A stretch of DNA of 64,000 nucleotides from Nocardia abscessus (GTDB lineage: Bacteria; Actinomycetota; Actinomycetes; Mycobacteriales; Mycobacteriaceae). Below the pieces are notes generated by a model, which did not search any database, was not told where the DNA came from, and saw nothing but the letters and a program-made list of their open reading frames with translations. The position numbers and the translations under genes are program-made. Within the stretch, counting starts at the first letter, position 1. The number at the start of each line of letters is the position of its first letter. The DNA lies in contig NZ_JADLQO010000005.1 in NCBI RefSeq assembly GCF_015477775.1, positions 186,001 to 250,000 on the forward strand, read 5' to 3'. This document shows positions 16,186 through 23,834 of this stretch, piece by piece.

Positions 16186-17796
16186 ATGGCAAAGCAGATC
16201 GAGTTCGACGAGAAGGCTCGCCGGGCTCTGGAACGCGGCGTCGACAAGCTCGCCGACGCGGTGAAGGTCACTCTCGGCCCGCGCGGACGGCATGTCGTGC
16301 TCGCGAAGTCCTTCGGCGGTCCGACCGTCACCAACGACGGCGTCACCATCGCGCGCGACATCGAGCTGGAAGACCCGTTCGAGAACCTCGGCGCGCAGCT
16401 GGTCAAGAGCGTCGCCACCAAGACCAACGACGTCGCGGGCGACGGTACGACCACCGCCACCGTGCTGGCCCAGGCGCTGGTCCGCGCCGGGCTGAAGAAC
16501 GTTGCCGCCGGCGCGAATCCGATCGTGCTCGGCTCCGGCATCGCCAAGGCCGTCGACGCGGTCTCCGAGGCGCTGCTCGCGCTGGCCACCCCGGTCTCCG
16601 GCGAGCAGGCCATCGCGCAGGTCGCGACGGTGTCCTCGCGTGACGAGGAGATCGGCGAGATGGTCGGCAAGGCGCTGACCACCGTCGGCAAGGACGGCGT
16701 CGTCACCGTCGAGGAGTCCTCGACGCTGCAGACCGAACTCGTCGTCACCGAGGGCGTGCAGTTCGACAAGGGTTACCTCTCGCCCTACTTCATCACCGAT
16801 CCCGACAGCCAGCAGGCCGTCCTGGAGGACGTGTTCGTCCTGCTGCACCGCGAGAAGATCAGCTCGCTGCCGGACTTCCTGCCTCTGCTGGAGAAGGTGG
16901 CCGAGAGCGGCAAGCCGGTCCTGATCATCGCCGAGGACGTGGAGGGCGAGGCGCTGTCGACCCTGGTGGTCAACGCCATCCGCAAGACGATCAAGGCCGT
17001 GGCCGTGAAGGCCCCGTTCTTCGGCGACCGCCGCAAGGCGTTCCTCGACGACCTGGCCGTGGTCACCGGCGGCACCGTTGTGAACCCCGATCTGGGCATC
17101 ACCCTGCGTGAAGCGGGCCTCGACGTGCTCGGCAAGGCACGTCGCGTCGTCGTCAGCAAGGACGACACCACGATCATCGACGGCGCCGGTTCCGCGGCGG
17201 ACGTGGAGGCGCGCGTGGCGCAGCTGCGCCGCGAAATCGAGTCCACCGATTCCGATTGGGATCGCGAGAAGCTCGAGGAGCGGCTGGCCAAGCTGGCCGG
17301 TGGTGTCGCGGTGATCAAGGTCGGCGCGGCCACGGAGACCGCGCTCAAGGAGCGCAAGTACCGCGTCGAGGACGCGGTGAGCGCCGCCAAGGCCGCCGTG
17401 GAAGAGGGCATCGTGCCCGGTGGCGGCACCGCGCTGGTGCAGGCGAGCGGCAAGCTCGTCGAGCTGCGCGACTCGCTGTCCGGTGACGAGGCCGTCGGCG
17501 TCGAGGTGGTGCGCACCGCGCTGCAGGCGCCGCTGTACTGGATCGCCACCAACGCGGGCCTGGACGGCGCGGTGGTGGTCAGCAAGGTGGCCGAGGGCAA
17601 GGAGGGCTTCAACGCCGCCACGCTCACCTACGGCGACCTGCTCACCGACGGCGTGGTCGACCCGGTCAAGGTGACCCGTTCGGCCGTCGTGAACGCGGCG
17701 TCGGTCGCGCGCATGGTGCTCACCACCGAGAGCGCCGTGGTCGACAAGCCCGCCGAGGAGCAGCACGATCACGGCCACCACGGCCACGCGCACTGA
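16186..17796 (+). CDS. groEL1: Chaperonin GroEL1
   Basis: A 536-residue 60-kDa chaperonin. TLGPRGRHVVL, the ATP loop NDGVTIARDIELEDPFENLGAQL and VAGDGTTTATVLAQAL are all intact, as is EEGIVPGGGTAL late in the protein. The C-terminus is rich in His (DHGHHGHAH) instead of the Gly-Met repeat of housekeeping GroEL, which identifies it as the GroEL1 paralogue. In mycobacteria GroEL1 has roles beyond general folding, including mycolate synthesis in biofilms and metal binding by the tail. A groEL2 gene should exist elsewhere in the genome. Confidence 0.96.
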   Translation: MAKQIEFDEKARRALERGVDKLADAVKVTLGPRGRHVVLAKSFGGPTVTNDGVTIARDIELEDPFENLGAQLVKSVATKTNDVAGDGTTTATVLAQALVRAGLKNVAAGANPIVLGSGIAKAVDAVSEALLALATPVSGEQAIAQVATVSSRDEEIGEMVGKALTTVGKDGVVTVEESSTLQTELVVTEGVQFDKGYLSPYFITDPDSQQAVLEDVFVLLHREKISSLPDFLPLLEKVAESGKPVLIIAEDVEGEALSTLVVNAIRKTIKAVAVKAPFFGDRRKAFLDDLAVVTGGTVVNPDLGITLREAGLDVLGKARRVVVSKDDTTIIDGAGSAADVEARVAQLRREIESTDSDWDREKLEERLAKLAGGVAVIKVGAATETALKERKYRVEDAVSAAKAAVEEGIVPGGGTALVQASGKLVELRDSLSGDEAVGVEVVRTALQAPLYWIATNAGLDGAVVVSKVAEGKEGFNAATLTYGDLLTDGVVDPVKVTRSAVVNAASVARMVLTTESAVVDKPAEEQHDHGHHGHAH

Positions 17797-17828
17797 GCGG
17801 AGCGCCGCTGCGGGGCAACACCGTCGAC

Positions 17829-17860
17829 AAGGCCCCCGAACCACGTGGTTCGGGGGCCTT
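17829..17860. terminator. Terminator of groES-groEL1
   Basis: A perfect 32-base palindrome made of two 16-base arms (aaggcccccgaaccac and its complement) lies 33 bases after the groEL1 stop. The only T residues at the end belong to the stem. Being symmetric it can also end leftward transcripts from the anti-sigma gene. Confidence 0.85.
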
Positions 17861-18023
17861 GCCCGTCCTGGCGACAAGCCGGGGCCGTGACGTGACTACC
17901 GCTGGTAGGCGAGAGTTTTCCGAAGCTCGACGCGCTGTCTGCCGCGGGACCGGAGGATCACGGGATGATCCGGGCGGTTCGGCCCGTACGCGCGGAGCGG
18001 GAATGCCTGGCGGAGCGCCGGAT

Positions 18024-18275
18024 TCAGCTGGCGACCGGGGGCTGTTCGGCGGCGATGGCCGCGAGTAGACGAGCACGCAGCGACGGCGGCGGAGTGGCCG
18101 CCGTGGCTGCGGCGAGAGCGGAGAGTGCTTCTTTCGTGTCTCTGACTTCCCTGACGAACTCCGCGCGTAGCACGGGGTCCTCGTTGTCGAGCAATTCCTG
18201 CACTTCCTGATGGTCTTCGTCGTCGATCGATCCGAGCGCGACGGTGTGCGCGAGATCGATCTGGCGTTCGTTCAT
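18024..18275 (-). CDS. Short anti-sigma factor (N-terminal domain only)
   Basis: An 83-residue protein that matches only the cytoplasmic N-terminal domain of RskA-type anti-sigma factors: IDLAHTVALGSIDDEDHQEV, then a helix with REVRDTKEALSALA and the PPPSLRARLLAAI segment that binds the sigma factor. Full-length RskA is about 230 residues, with a transmembrane helix and an extracytoplasmic domain that is cut to release the sigma factor. Neither is present here: the frame stops after EQPPVAS and I find no membrane-helix coding in the 160 bases behind it. It follows the sigma gene by one base. It is either a soluble regulator or a decayed remnant. Confidence 0.8.
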   Translation of the reverse strand: MNERQIDLAHTVALGSIDDEDHQEVQELLDNEDPVLRAEFVREVRDTKEALSALAAATAATPPPSLRARLLAAIAAEQPPVAS

Positions 18276-18276
18276 C

Positions 18277-18942
18277 TCACGTCACCCCCAAACTTTTCTT
18301 CAGTCGTGTCAATCCGTCCCGAATCCGGGACTTAACCGTAGGTAACCCTACGTCGAGGTAGGTGGCTACCTCCGCATAGGTGCGCCCGCCGTAGTAGGCG
18401 AGCGAGATGGCTTCCCGCTGGGTCTCGGTGAGTGTGGCGAGCCCAGCCAGGACGGCCCGTTGTTCGAACCTGCGCTCGACCTCTTCGGTGACCTCGTCGA
18501 ATTCGTTGCCGAGCACCCGGATCCCGTACGCGACCTCGCGCTGGGTGTGGGCTTGCTCGGCGCGCACCCGGTCGACGGCGCGCCGGTGCGCGAGCGTCAT
18601 CAACCAGGTCACCGCGGAACCCTTCGCCGGGTCGAAACTCGATGCCATCCGCCAGATCTGCAGATAGACCTCTTGTGTGGTTTCCTCCGCGTATCCCGGA
18701 TCGTGCAGGACGCGCAAAACGAGACCGAAGACGCGCGCGGACGTCCGGTCGTACAGTTCGGCGAATGCTTCCTGGTCGGCCCGGCCGCATCGATGTAAAA
18801 GCGCGGCGAGCTCGATACTTTCGGCTGCGCGTGCCGTAACCGCAGAATCCACCGTGGGTGGGAAGGCTTCTCTTCGGAACGAGTCGCCCTCTGCGGCTGG
18901 CGGCCGCGTTGTCACAACGCTCCATTCTGTGTCATCGGTCAC
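18277..18942 (-). CDS. sigK: ECF sigma factor, SigK-like
   Basis: A 221-residue extracytoplasmic-function sigma factor. Region 2 (about 50-120) reads FAELYDRTSARVFGLVLRVLHDPGYAEETTQEVYL with the -10-binding WRMASSFDPAKGSAVTWLMTLAHRRAVDRVR; each part is typical of SigK. Region 4 (about 165-215) has LTETQREAISLAYYGGRTYAEVA and the helix-turn-helix LDVGLPTVKSRIRDGLTRLKK. A roughly 35-residue N-terminal extension precedes it. The GTG start at 18942 is the likely one. It is paired with the short anti-sigma gene, one base apart. In mycobacteria SigK controls surface antigens MPT70/83; the regulon here is unknown. Confidence 0.87.
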   Translation of the reverse strand: MTDDTEWSVVTTRPPAAEGDSFRREAFPPTVDSAVTARAAESIELAALLHRCGRADQEAFAELYDRTSARVFGLVLRVLHDPGYAEETTQEVYLQIWRMASSFDPAKGSAVTWLMTLAHRRAVDRVRAEQAHTQREVAYGIRVLGNEFDEVTEEVERRFEQRAVLAGLATLTETQREAISLAYYGGRTYAEVATYLDVGLPTVKSRIRDGLTRLKKSLGVT

Positions 18943-19289
18943 TACCGTAGCGCGCCGCTATGACCTCCCTTCCGGTGGGGTGCCCACAAGCTCGTCAAGG
19001 GGCCGGCGCCGCGTGGCGAAAAGCGCCGACACGCCGGAGATCTCGGGAGGAGACACGCCGTGACACGCCGAGCGCTGTCGCACTGTGCCGGAACCGGCGG
19101 GTGCACGGCTTCCGGCGTCCGCTACGGCGGCCGGCCGATCGATGGTGACCGATCGGAGCCCACACGCCGACCTCCGGCGAGGAACCGGTCACCGTGTCGC
19201 GTGAGCGGCTCGGCCGAAGCACTGTTGCAGTGGCCCGTTATTTGCTAGGGATTCGACGCCCGTTGGCGTGCGGATGGGAGGAGATTGGT
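18943..19289. other. 347-base spacer between whiB3 and sigK
   Basis: Both flanking genes run leftward. The spacer should contain the end of the whiB3 transcript and the promoter of sigK. I see no convincing gene, strong hairpin or known operator in it. Confidence 0.5.
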
Positions 19290-19583
19290 TCAGACGGCCA
19301 TGCGGCGGCGGTTGCGCCGCGCGTGCATCTCGCGCTCGGTCTCCGACATGCCGCCCCAGATGCCGTAGGGCTCGCTGACTTTCAGCGCGTGGGTGCGGCA
19401 CTGCATGAGCACCGGGCAGGTGCGGCAGATCTCCTTGGCGCGCATCTCGCGCGCGGTGCGGGCTCGGCCACGCTCGCCGTCGGGATGGAAGAACACCGCG
19501 GAATCCTGCCCGCGGCACGATCCTCGCATCTGCCAATCCCAGACATCGGCGTTGGGTCCCGGGAGGTGGGTCGGCATGGGCAT
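19290..19583 (-). CDS. whiB3: WhiB3-type iron-sulfur regulator
   Basis: A 97-residue WhiB protein. The ATG at 19583 has cgaggag six bases upstream. LPGPNADVWDWQ at the N-terminus, four cysteines (one in MRGSCRG, then CxxC and C in EICRTCPVLMQC), FFHPDGERGRAR and the turn EPYGIWGGMSETER are all close to M. tuberculosis WhiB3. The cysteines bind a [4Fe-4S] cluster that senses oxygen, NO and redox state; WhiB3 binds the primary sigma factor and controls lipid and redox metabolism. A basic tail, ARRNRRRMAV, replaces the longer mycobacterial end. Its place beside groEL1 and upstream of the Rv3415c/sigD block is conserved with mycobacteria. Confidence 0.92.
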   Translation of the reverse strand: MPMPTHLPGPNADVWDWQMRGSCRGQDSAVFFHPDGERGRARTAREMRAKEICRTCPVLMQCRTHALKVSEPYGIWGGMSETEREMHARRNRRRMAV

Positions 19584-20212
19584 GGTGAACTCCTCGTGGT
19601 GCGAGCTCGTCAGCGTTGTCGAGCAGTTGTTCTGCAACAGTTCGTGGGCCACGACGCCGTGTCGGCGGGGGTGCCCGGGGGGCTCGCCCTTCGCGGTCGC
19701 TGCAATTTCGCGCGGCGCCGTCCGTGGCGATGAGCTACGTTAGGTCCAGCCGCGAAATTCCGTCAATAGTTCGACGCAGCACTTTTCCAAATCTCGCGCT
19801 GTCAAATTTAACCTCCGAACTGTTTACTTTTCGTGTCGGTTCCGGCGATACTGTTCGGTTGGCCGCAGGCGGCTCGGACCTGCTTGTGCCGTGCACCGGC
19901 GCGTTTCCGCAGGTAGCGGCGATTTCTGCGATGTAGGGACGCTTCGGCCGGGATGCCGGGCGTATGGCGGCCGTCACCCAGGGCGCCGACGGCCTTCGCG
20001 GCGCGTGGATCCGAAGATGGCGGAAACGGGGCCGGGAAGTTAATAACGCGAAACGCGCATGAATTCCCGACGCGGCAGCCGGGCGATTGCCGGGGCTAGA
20101 TTTACCTAATGGCAACATCCGCTCGGCGCGGAAATGCGGAGCGGATGCCGATCGGGTCGTCGATCACCTTTCGTCGTCCCGGCACGCGCGGCGGTCAGGA
20201 TAGAGTGCGCCC
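19584..20212. other. 629-base divergent region upstream of whiB3
   Basis: No gene is convincing here. The stretch 19740-19860 is markedly AT-richer than its surroundings, with runs such as caaatttaacctcc and tttacttttcg, and a second AT-rich patch lies at 20038-20065. A long leader of this kind fits whiB3, whose mycobacterial counterpart is controlled by several regulators. An open frame on the minus strand across 19735-20118 has ordinary spurious composition and no ribosome-binding site. Confidence 0.5.
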
Positions 20213-21100
20213 GTGTTCGCGCCCGCTCCGCTCGGAGATCCTCACGTCGCGGTCCTCGCCGAGGCCGCCTTCGGCGCCGATCCGGGTCGCGCCGCCGCCG
20301 AGTTGCCGCCCGCTTCCGACGCGCTCGGCCGGTGGTATCGCGCGGTGGTGCTCGGTGGCCAGGGACGTTACGCCGCGGCGCGCGCCGAATTGCGAAGGGT
20401 ATGCAACCACAGCTCCGACCCCGTACTCCTCTCACTGGCGAGAAGTACGGAGGCCTCTTTCCTCCGCCAGCTCGGCTGGCACGAGCGTGCGGCGGCGTTC
20501 GACGGCCGTGCCGCCGCACTGATCCTCACCGCCGATGTCGCGACGCAGACCGGCGCCGCCCGCGATGCGGCGAACGAGGCGGGCGGCTACCGACCCGGCC
20601 GTGCCGACGCGATCTGTGACGCGCTCACCGGGCTGGCCGCCGACGCGCTGGGCGCCGGGCGGCTCGCCCTGGCGGATCGGCTGCTGCGGCGCAGCGCGGC
20701 GGCGGCGCGCCGGTACGAGGCCGGCTGGCGTCCAGCGATTCGCCTGTGCTGGGTGTCCGCGGAAATGGCCTTGGCGACAGGCGATTCCGAGTCGGCGGCG
20801 GCGCACGCGGCGGCCGCGCTGGAGCTGGCCGACCGATCCCCCTCGGTGCGGCACCAGGTGAAGTCACGCCTGCTGGTCGCCGCGGCCGACACGGTGCGTG
20901 GCGCGCGCGAGCGATCCGGCGTGTCGGCCGAGGAGGTCGCCCAGCGGTGCCGCGAGCACGGGCTGCTGCCGCTGCAGTGGGCTTGCGCCATGCTCCGCGC
21001 CGGATCGGGCGAGGAGAACGCGGCGGCGGAGGCGGCCGAATGCGCAGCGGCAATCGCCCGTGGTGGCGGGACATTGCGCCCCCTGGTAGCGGGCAGGTGA
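20213..21100 (+). CDS. TPR-like helical protein (Rv3415c-type)
   Basis: A 295-residue protein starting at GTG 20213. It consists of repeated helix pairs rich in Ala and Arg with TPR-like spacing (ALGRWYRAVVLGGQGRYAAA, RSTEASFLRQLGWHERAAAF, LAADALGAGRLALADRLL). There is no signal peptide, membrane helix or catalytic motif. The position between whiB3 and sigD matches M. tuberculosis Rv3415c, a conserved protein of unknown function. Helical repeats of this sort usually bind partner proteins. It runs toward sigD with a 130-base gap and may or may not share its transcript. Confidence 0.82.
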   Translation: MFAPAPLGDPHVAVLAEAAFGADPGRAAAELPPASDALGRWYRAVVLGGQGRYAAARAELRRVCNHSSDPVLLSLARSTEASFLRQLGWHERAAAFDGRAAALILTADVATQTGAARDAANEAGGYRPGRADAICDALTGLAADALGAGRLALADRLLRRSAAAARRYEAGWRPAIRLCWVSAEMALATGDSESAAAHAAAALELADRSPSVRHQVKSRLLVAAADTVRGARERSGVSAEEVAQRCREHGLLPLQWACAMLRAGSGEENAAAEAAECAAAIARGGGTLRPLVAGR

Positions 21101-21230
21101 TCCCGGAGACCACCGTGTTGCCCAGTTCCCGGCAACGGGTCGCTATTGTTAGATCCGTTCCGCCCCTTCGGTGGAAGCACTGGTCGTCACCGGACCGTGC
21201 CACTTTGTAACGCCAGGAATATCTCTGACG

Positions 21231-21809
21231 ATGACGCACACGGGCGAAGAGTTGGACCTCGCCGTCGCTGCCGCTGCGCAGGGCGACAGATCCGCTTTAG
21301 CTCAGGTACTGGAGATGATCCGCCCGCTGGTGGTGCGCTACTGCCGCGCGCGGATCGGAGCCGCGGAGCGTGGGCAGCTCTCCGCGGACGACGTTGCGCA
21401 GGAGGTTTGCCTGGCCGTGATGACAGCCTTGCCCAGGTATCAAGACCAGGGCAGGCCCTTCATGGCCTTCGTTTACGGAATCGCTTCGCACAAGGTCGCC
21501 GACGCGCATCGCAACGCCGCCCGTAACAAGGCGGAGGCGATGGCCGAAGTACCAGATGTCATATCCACCGACCAGGGACCGGAACAACGAGCTCTCGAGT
21601 CCGAGACGAGCAGACAGATGAACCGTTTGCTCGCGACGCTTCCCGAGAAGCACCGGGAGATCTTGATCCTGCGCTTGGTCATGGGTTTGTCAGCGGAAGA
21701 AACCGCAGTCGCCGTGGGCAGTACGGCGGGTGCGATACGGGTGGCCCAACACAGGGCACTCGCGAAACTCAAGTCACAAGTGGCGAGGGCAGGTGAAATG
21801 TATGGCTAG
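21231..21809 (+). CDS. sigD: ECF sigma factor SigD
   Basis: A 192-residue sigma factor. Region 2 contains MIRPLVVRYCRARIG, SADDVAQEVCLAVMTALPRY and FVYGIASHKVADAHR; region 4 has LPEKHREILILRLVMGLSAEETA followed by GSTAGAIRVAQHRALAKLK. This matches SigD of mycobacteria. The ATG at 21231 is preferred over in-frame codons 60 bases upstream because homologues begin at MTHTGEEL-like sequence. The stop overlaps the start of the anti-sigma gene by eight bases. SigD is involved in stationary phase, ribosomal and chaperone gene expression in M. tuberculosis. Confidence 0.92.
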   Translation: MTHTGEELDLAVAAAAQGDRSALAQVLEMIRPLVVRYCRARIGAAERGQLSADDVAQEVCLAVMTALPRYQDQGRPFMAFVYGIASHKVADAHRNAARNKAEAMAEVPDVISTDQGPEQRALESETSRQMNRLLATLPEKHREILILRLVMGLSAEETAVAVGSTAGAIRVAQHRALAKLKSQVARAGEMYG

Positions 21810-22959
21810 GGATGGCGAGCGCGGTCGGGGTGACTGGAAGGCGCGGCTTGGATCGCGGAACAGCGGTCCCTACGCCGAGGCGTCCGGTGACACCGGCCCG
21901 GTCGACATCGCCGCGGTACGCCGCGACGATGCTCTGATCGACGCCATCGCCAGCGATGGTCCGGTGCACACCGACAGCGCCGAGGAGTATCAGCTCGCGA
22001 CGCTGCTCGCGGATTGGCGGGCGGAGCTGATCGCGGCTCCGATGCCGGCCGAACCGGACCTGGACGTGATCGTGGCCGCGGTCAACCAGGAGATCGGCGC
22101 GCGTCAGGTTCGCATCGGGGCGCACAGCGGCGGGCGACTGCGGCTGCTACGCCCGATCATGGGCACTGCGGCCGCATTGGCCCTGGTCATCGGCGGCATG
22201 ACGGCGTTCTCGTACAACGCCGAGCCGGGTGATCCGCTGTGGCGGGTCAAGGAGGTCGTGTTCAGCGAACAGGCTCAGACCACCGTCGTGCAGCGGGCGG
22301 GCGACGATCTGAACGAGGCTTCGACGCTGGTCACGCAGAATCCGACGCAGGCGAAGGTGCGCCTGGAGCGGGCGAAGGAGAGCGCCGCGCAGGTCAGCGA
22401 TCCGGAAAAGCGCGCCGAGCTGATGACCGAGTGGGAGCGGTTGCTCGCGGAGCTGAGCAAGGTGGACAAGGACCTGGCCGACCAGCTCGGGTCGACGGTG
22501 CCCAAGACCACCGACCCGCGTGCCACCCCGGGCACCAGCGCGACGACGAAGCCCAGCCCGACCAGCGGGGGAACGACGATCCTGCAGCAGCCGGGTGACT
22601 CGACGAACAATCCCTCCCCATCGGCCGACGCGACCGCGCCGAACGGCGGTGGCACCACGAACGGCGGTGGCACCACGAACGGTGGCGGCACGCCGACCAC
22701 GGCGCCTCCGGTGACGACGCCGCCGCCTGCGGCGACCACACCGCCGGCGACCGGGGAGCCCGCGCCGCCGGCGCAGCCGCCCACCACGGAGGTCAAGCCG
22801 CCCACGGGTGAACCCACCGCGGATACCGGCAATCCCACGGTGGCGCCGCCACCGCCGCAGCCGGCCACACGGCCGCCGACGCAGGACAACAACCAGCCGC
22901 CGACCTTCAGCGTGCCGGTGATTCCCAACCCGGGCTCGTTCACGCCGCCCGGCCGCTGA
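21802..22959 (+). CDS. rsdA: Anti-sigma-D factor RsdA
   Basis: A 385-residue membrane anti-sigma factor. The cytoplasmic part (about 1-110) includes VDIAAVRRDDALIDAIAS, which in M. tuberculosis RsdA is the SigD-binding region. One transmembrane helix (LRPIMGTAAALALVIGGMTA, about 112-132) follows, then an external helical domain with GDPLWRVKEVVFSEQAQ, and a long Thr/Pro/Gly-rich tail from about 235. The tail contains three near-identical 18-bp repeats encoding NGGGTT (22642-22695). In mycobacteria RsdA is cut and degraded by ClpP-type proteolysis to release SigD. It overlaps sigD by eight bases and ends in a strong terminator. Confidence 0.9.
   Translation: MARDGERGRGDWKARLGSRNSGPYAEASGDTGPVDIAAVRRDDALIDAIASDGPVHTDSAEEYQLATLLADWRAELIAAPMPAEPDLDVIVAAVNQEIGARQVRIGAHSGGRLRLLRPIMGTAAALALVIGGMTAFSYNAEPGDPLWRVKEVVFSEQAQTTVVQRAGDDLNEASTLVTQNPTQAKVRLERAKESAAQVSDPEKRAELMTEWERLLAELSKVDKDLADQLGSTVPKTTDPRATPGTSATTKPSPTSGGTTILQQPGDSTNNPSPSADATAPNGGGTTNGGGTTNGGGTPTTAPPVTTPPPAATTPPATGEPAPPAQPPTTEVKPPTGEPTADTGNPTVAPPPPQPATRPPTQDNNQPPTFSVPVIPNPGSFTPPGR
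22642..22695 (+). repeat. 18-bp tandem repeat in rsdA tail
   Basis: Three units of aacggcggtggcaccacg start at 22642, 22660 and 22678; the third has three changes. They keep frame and encode NGGGTT in the extracytoplasmic linker of RsdA. Confidence 0.85.
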
Positions 22960-22977
22960 CCGAATATCGAATAGACG

Positions 22978-23009
22978 AACCGATCGCCAGCCAGGCGATC
23001 GGTTTTTTT
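22978..23009 (+). terminator. Intrinsic terminator of sigD-rsdA
   Basis: A perfect 11-bp stem (aaccgatcgcc / ggcgatcggtt) with a 5-base loop is followed directly by a run of seven T. This is a canonical rho-independent terminator and is unusual in this window for having a real T-tract. Confidence 0.95.
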
Positions 23010-23041
23010 GTCTTTCTCAGACCTTTTGTCTTTCTCAGACC
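23006..23041 (+). repeat. 18-bp perfect tandem duplication
   Basis: The unit ttttgtctttctcagacc occurs twice in direct succession (23006-23023 and 23024-23041), starting inside the T-tract of the terminator. It looks like a recent slippage duplication in noncoding DNA. Confidence 0.9.
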
Positions 23042-23193
23042 GGACGGTTCGAGAATCCGCGCATCAGAGGGTTACTCGGCGGCGCGCCGAAGTTTCGGCA
23101 AACGATCGGCGCCGTGATGGTGTGCGTCGAAAATCACAGCGGCAGCGATACGCGGCCCTCGGATCGGCCGCGTGCGTTCAGGTCGGGCAGGCC

Positions 23194-23607
23194 TCAGCCG
23201 TCGAATCCGTCGAACCCGTCGCCGTGGAAGGCCTCGTTCATCGAGGCGTCCGCGTATCCCCGGCAGTAGTCCCAGGTGACGTACGCTTCCGGCGTCGGGT
23301 CGTAGGCGGGCTCGTGCGGGCGGACCGTGCCGTCGACCAGCAGTTGCAGCAAGTTGGCGCGCAACATGTCCCAGTCGTGGTAGTGGTCCTGCCTGCAGTC
23401 TTCGCAGCTGACCACGAGTCCGCGGATCCCGCGGTGGGCCAGCAGCGCCTCGTAGACCGCGAGGTCGGCGAGATCCTCCTCGACCGCAAGGCGCTCGTGG
23501 GGATCCAGCGGTTCACCGGGCTCGATGGCGTCGAGCGCGGCGGACGGGTCGGAGGGGTCTCCGGCGAACGGATCCGGCGGCAAGCCAGGTGGTAGATGGT
23601 CACGCAC
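23194..23607 (-). CDS. DUF5319 family protein (Rv3412-type)
   Basis: A 137-residue acidic, soluble protein starting with GTG at 23607. The N-terminus is rich in Pro and Asp (PPGLPPDPFAGDPSDP), the middle has a CEDCRQDHYHDWDMLRANL segment with a CxxC pair and clustered His that could hold a metal, and WDYCRGYADA lies near the end. The family is conserved next to guaB2 in mycobacteria and relatives (Rv3412) and is of unknown function. The CxxC-His cluster is my reading of possible metal binding and not an established fact. The gene converges on the rsdA terminator and is divergent from guaB. Confidence 0.87.
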   Translation of the reverse strand: MRDHLPPGLPPDPFAGDPSDPSAALDAIEPGEPLDPHERLAVEEDLADLAVYEALLAHRGIRGLVVSCEDCRQDHYHDWDMLRANLLQLLVDGTVRPHEPAYDPTPEAYVTWDYCRGYADASMNEAFHGDGFDGFDG

Positions 23608-23778
23608 ATCCCCACGGTACGCAGAACAGGGTGGTCTGCGCCAGCTATGCGGCCTGCCAGTTTCGGTGGTGGGCTCACTTCGTCGGCGAGTTCACCGGAC
23701 AGATACCATGGAGCACAGGCTACGGCGGGTCTTCACCGCATCGCCGCCGAACACCACCGTCCATCCCATCAGCCGTCA

Positions 23779-23801
23779 CGGCGCCGGTTCTGCCGGCGCC
23801 G
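23779..23801 (+). promoter_or_regulatory. Hairpin in the guaB leader
   Basis: A 9-bp perfect GC stem (cggcgccgg / ccggcgccg) with a 5-base loop ends 33 bases before the guaB start and 20 bases before its aggagg ribosome-binding site. It is most likely part of the 5' untranslated leader. It does not resemble a known purine riboswitch. Confidence 0.45.
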
Positions 23802-23834
23802 GTCGCTATCGACGTCCAGGAGGGGTCGATCCGA

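Noticed and set aside
19735..20118. 127-codon minus-strand frame in the whiB3 upstream region
   Set aside because: No family, no ribosome-binding site; the region is better explained as promoter DNA.
23779..23801. Purine riboswitch ahead of guaB
   Set aside because: Only a single short GC hairpin is visible, with none of the conserved aptamer sequence.
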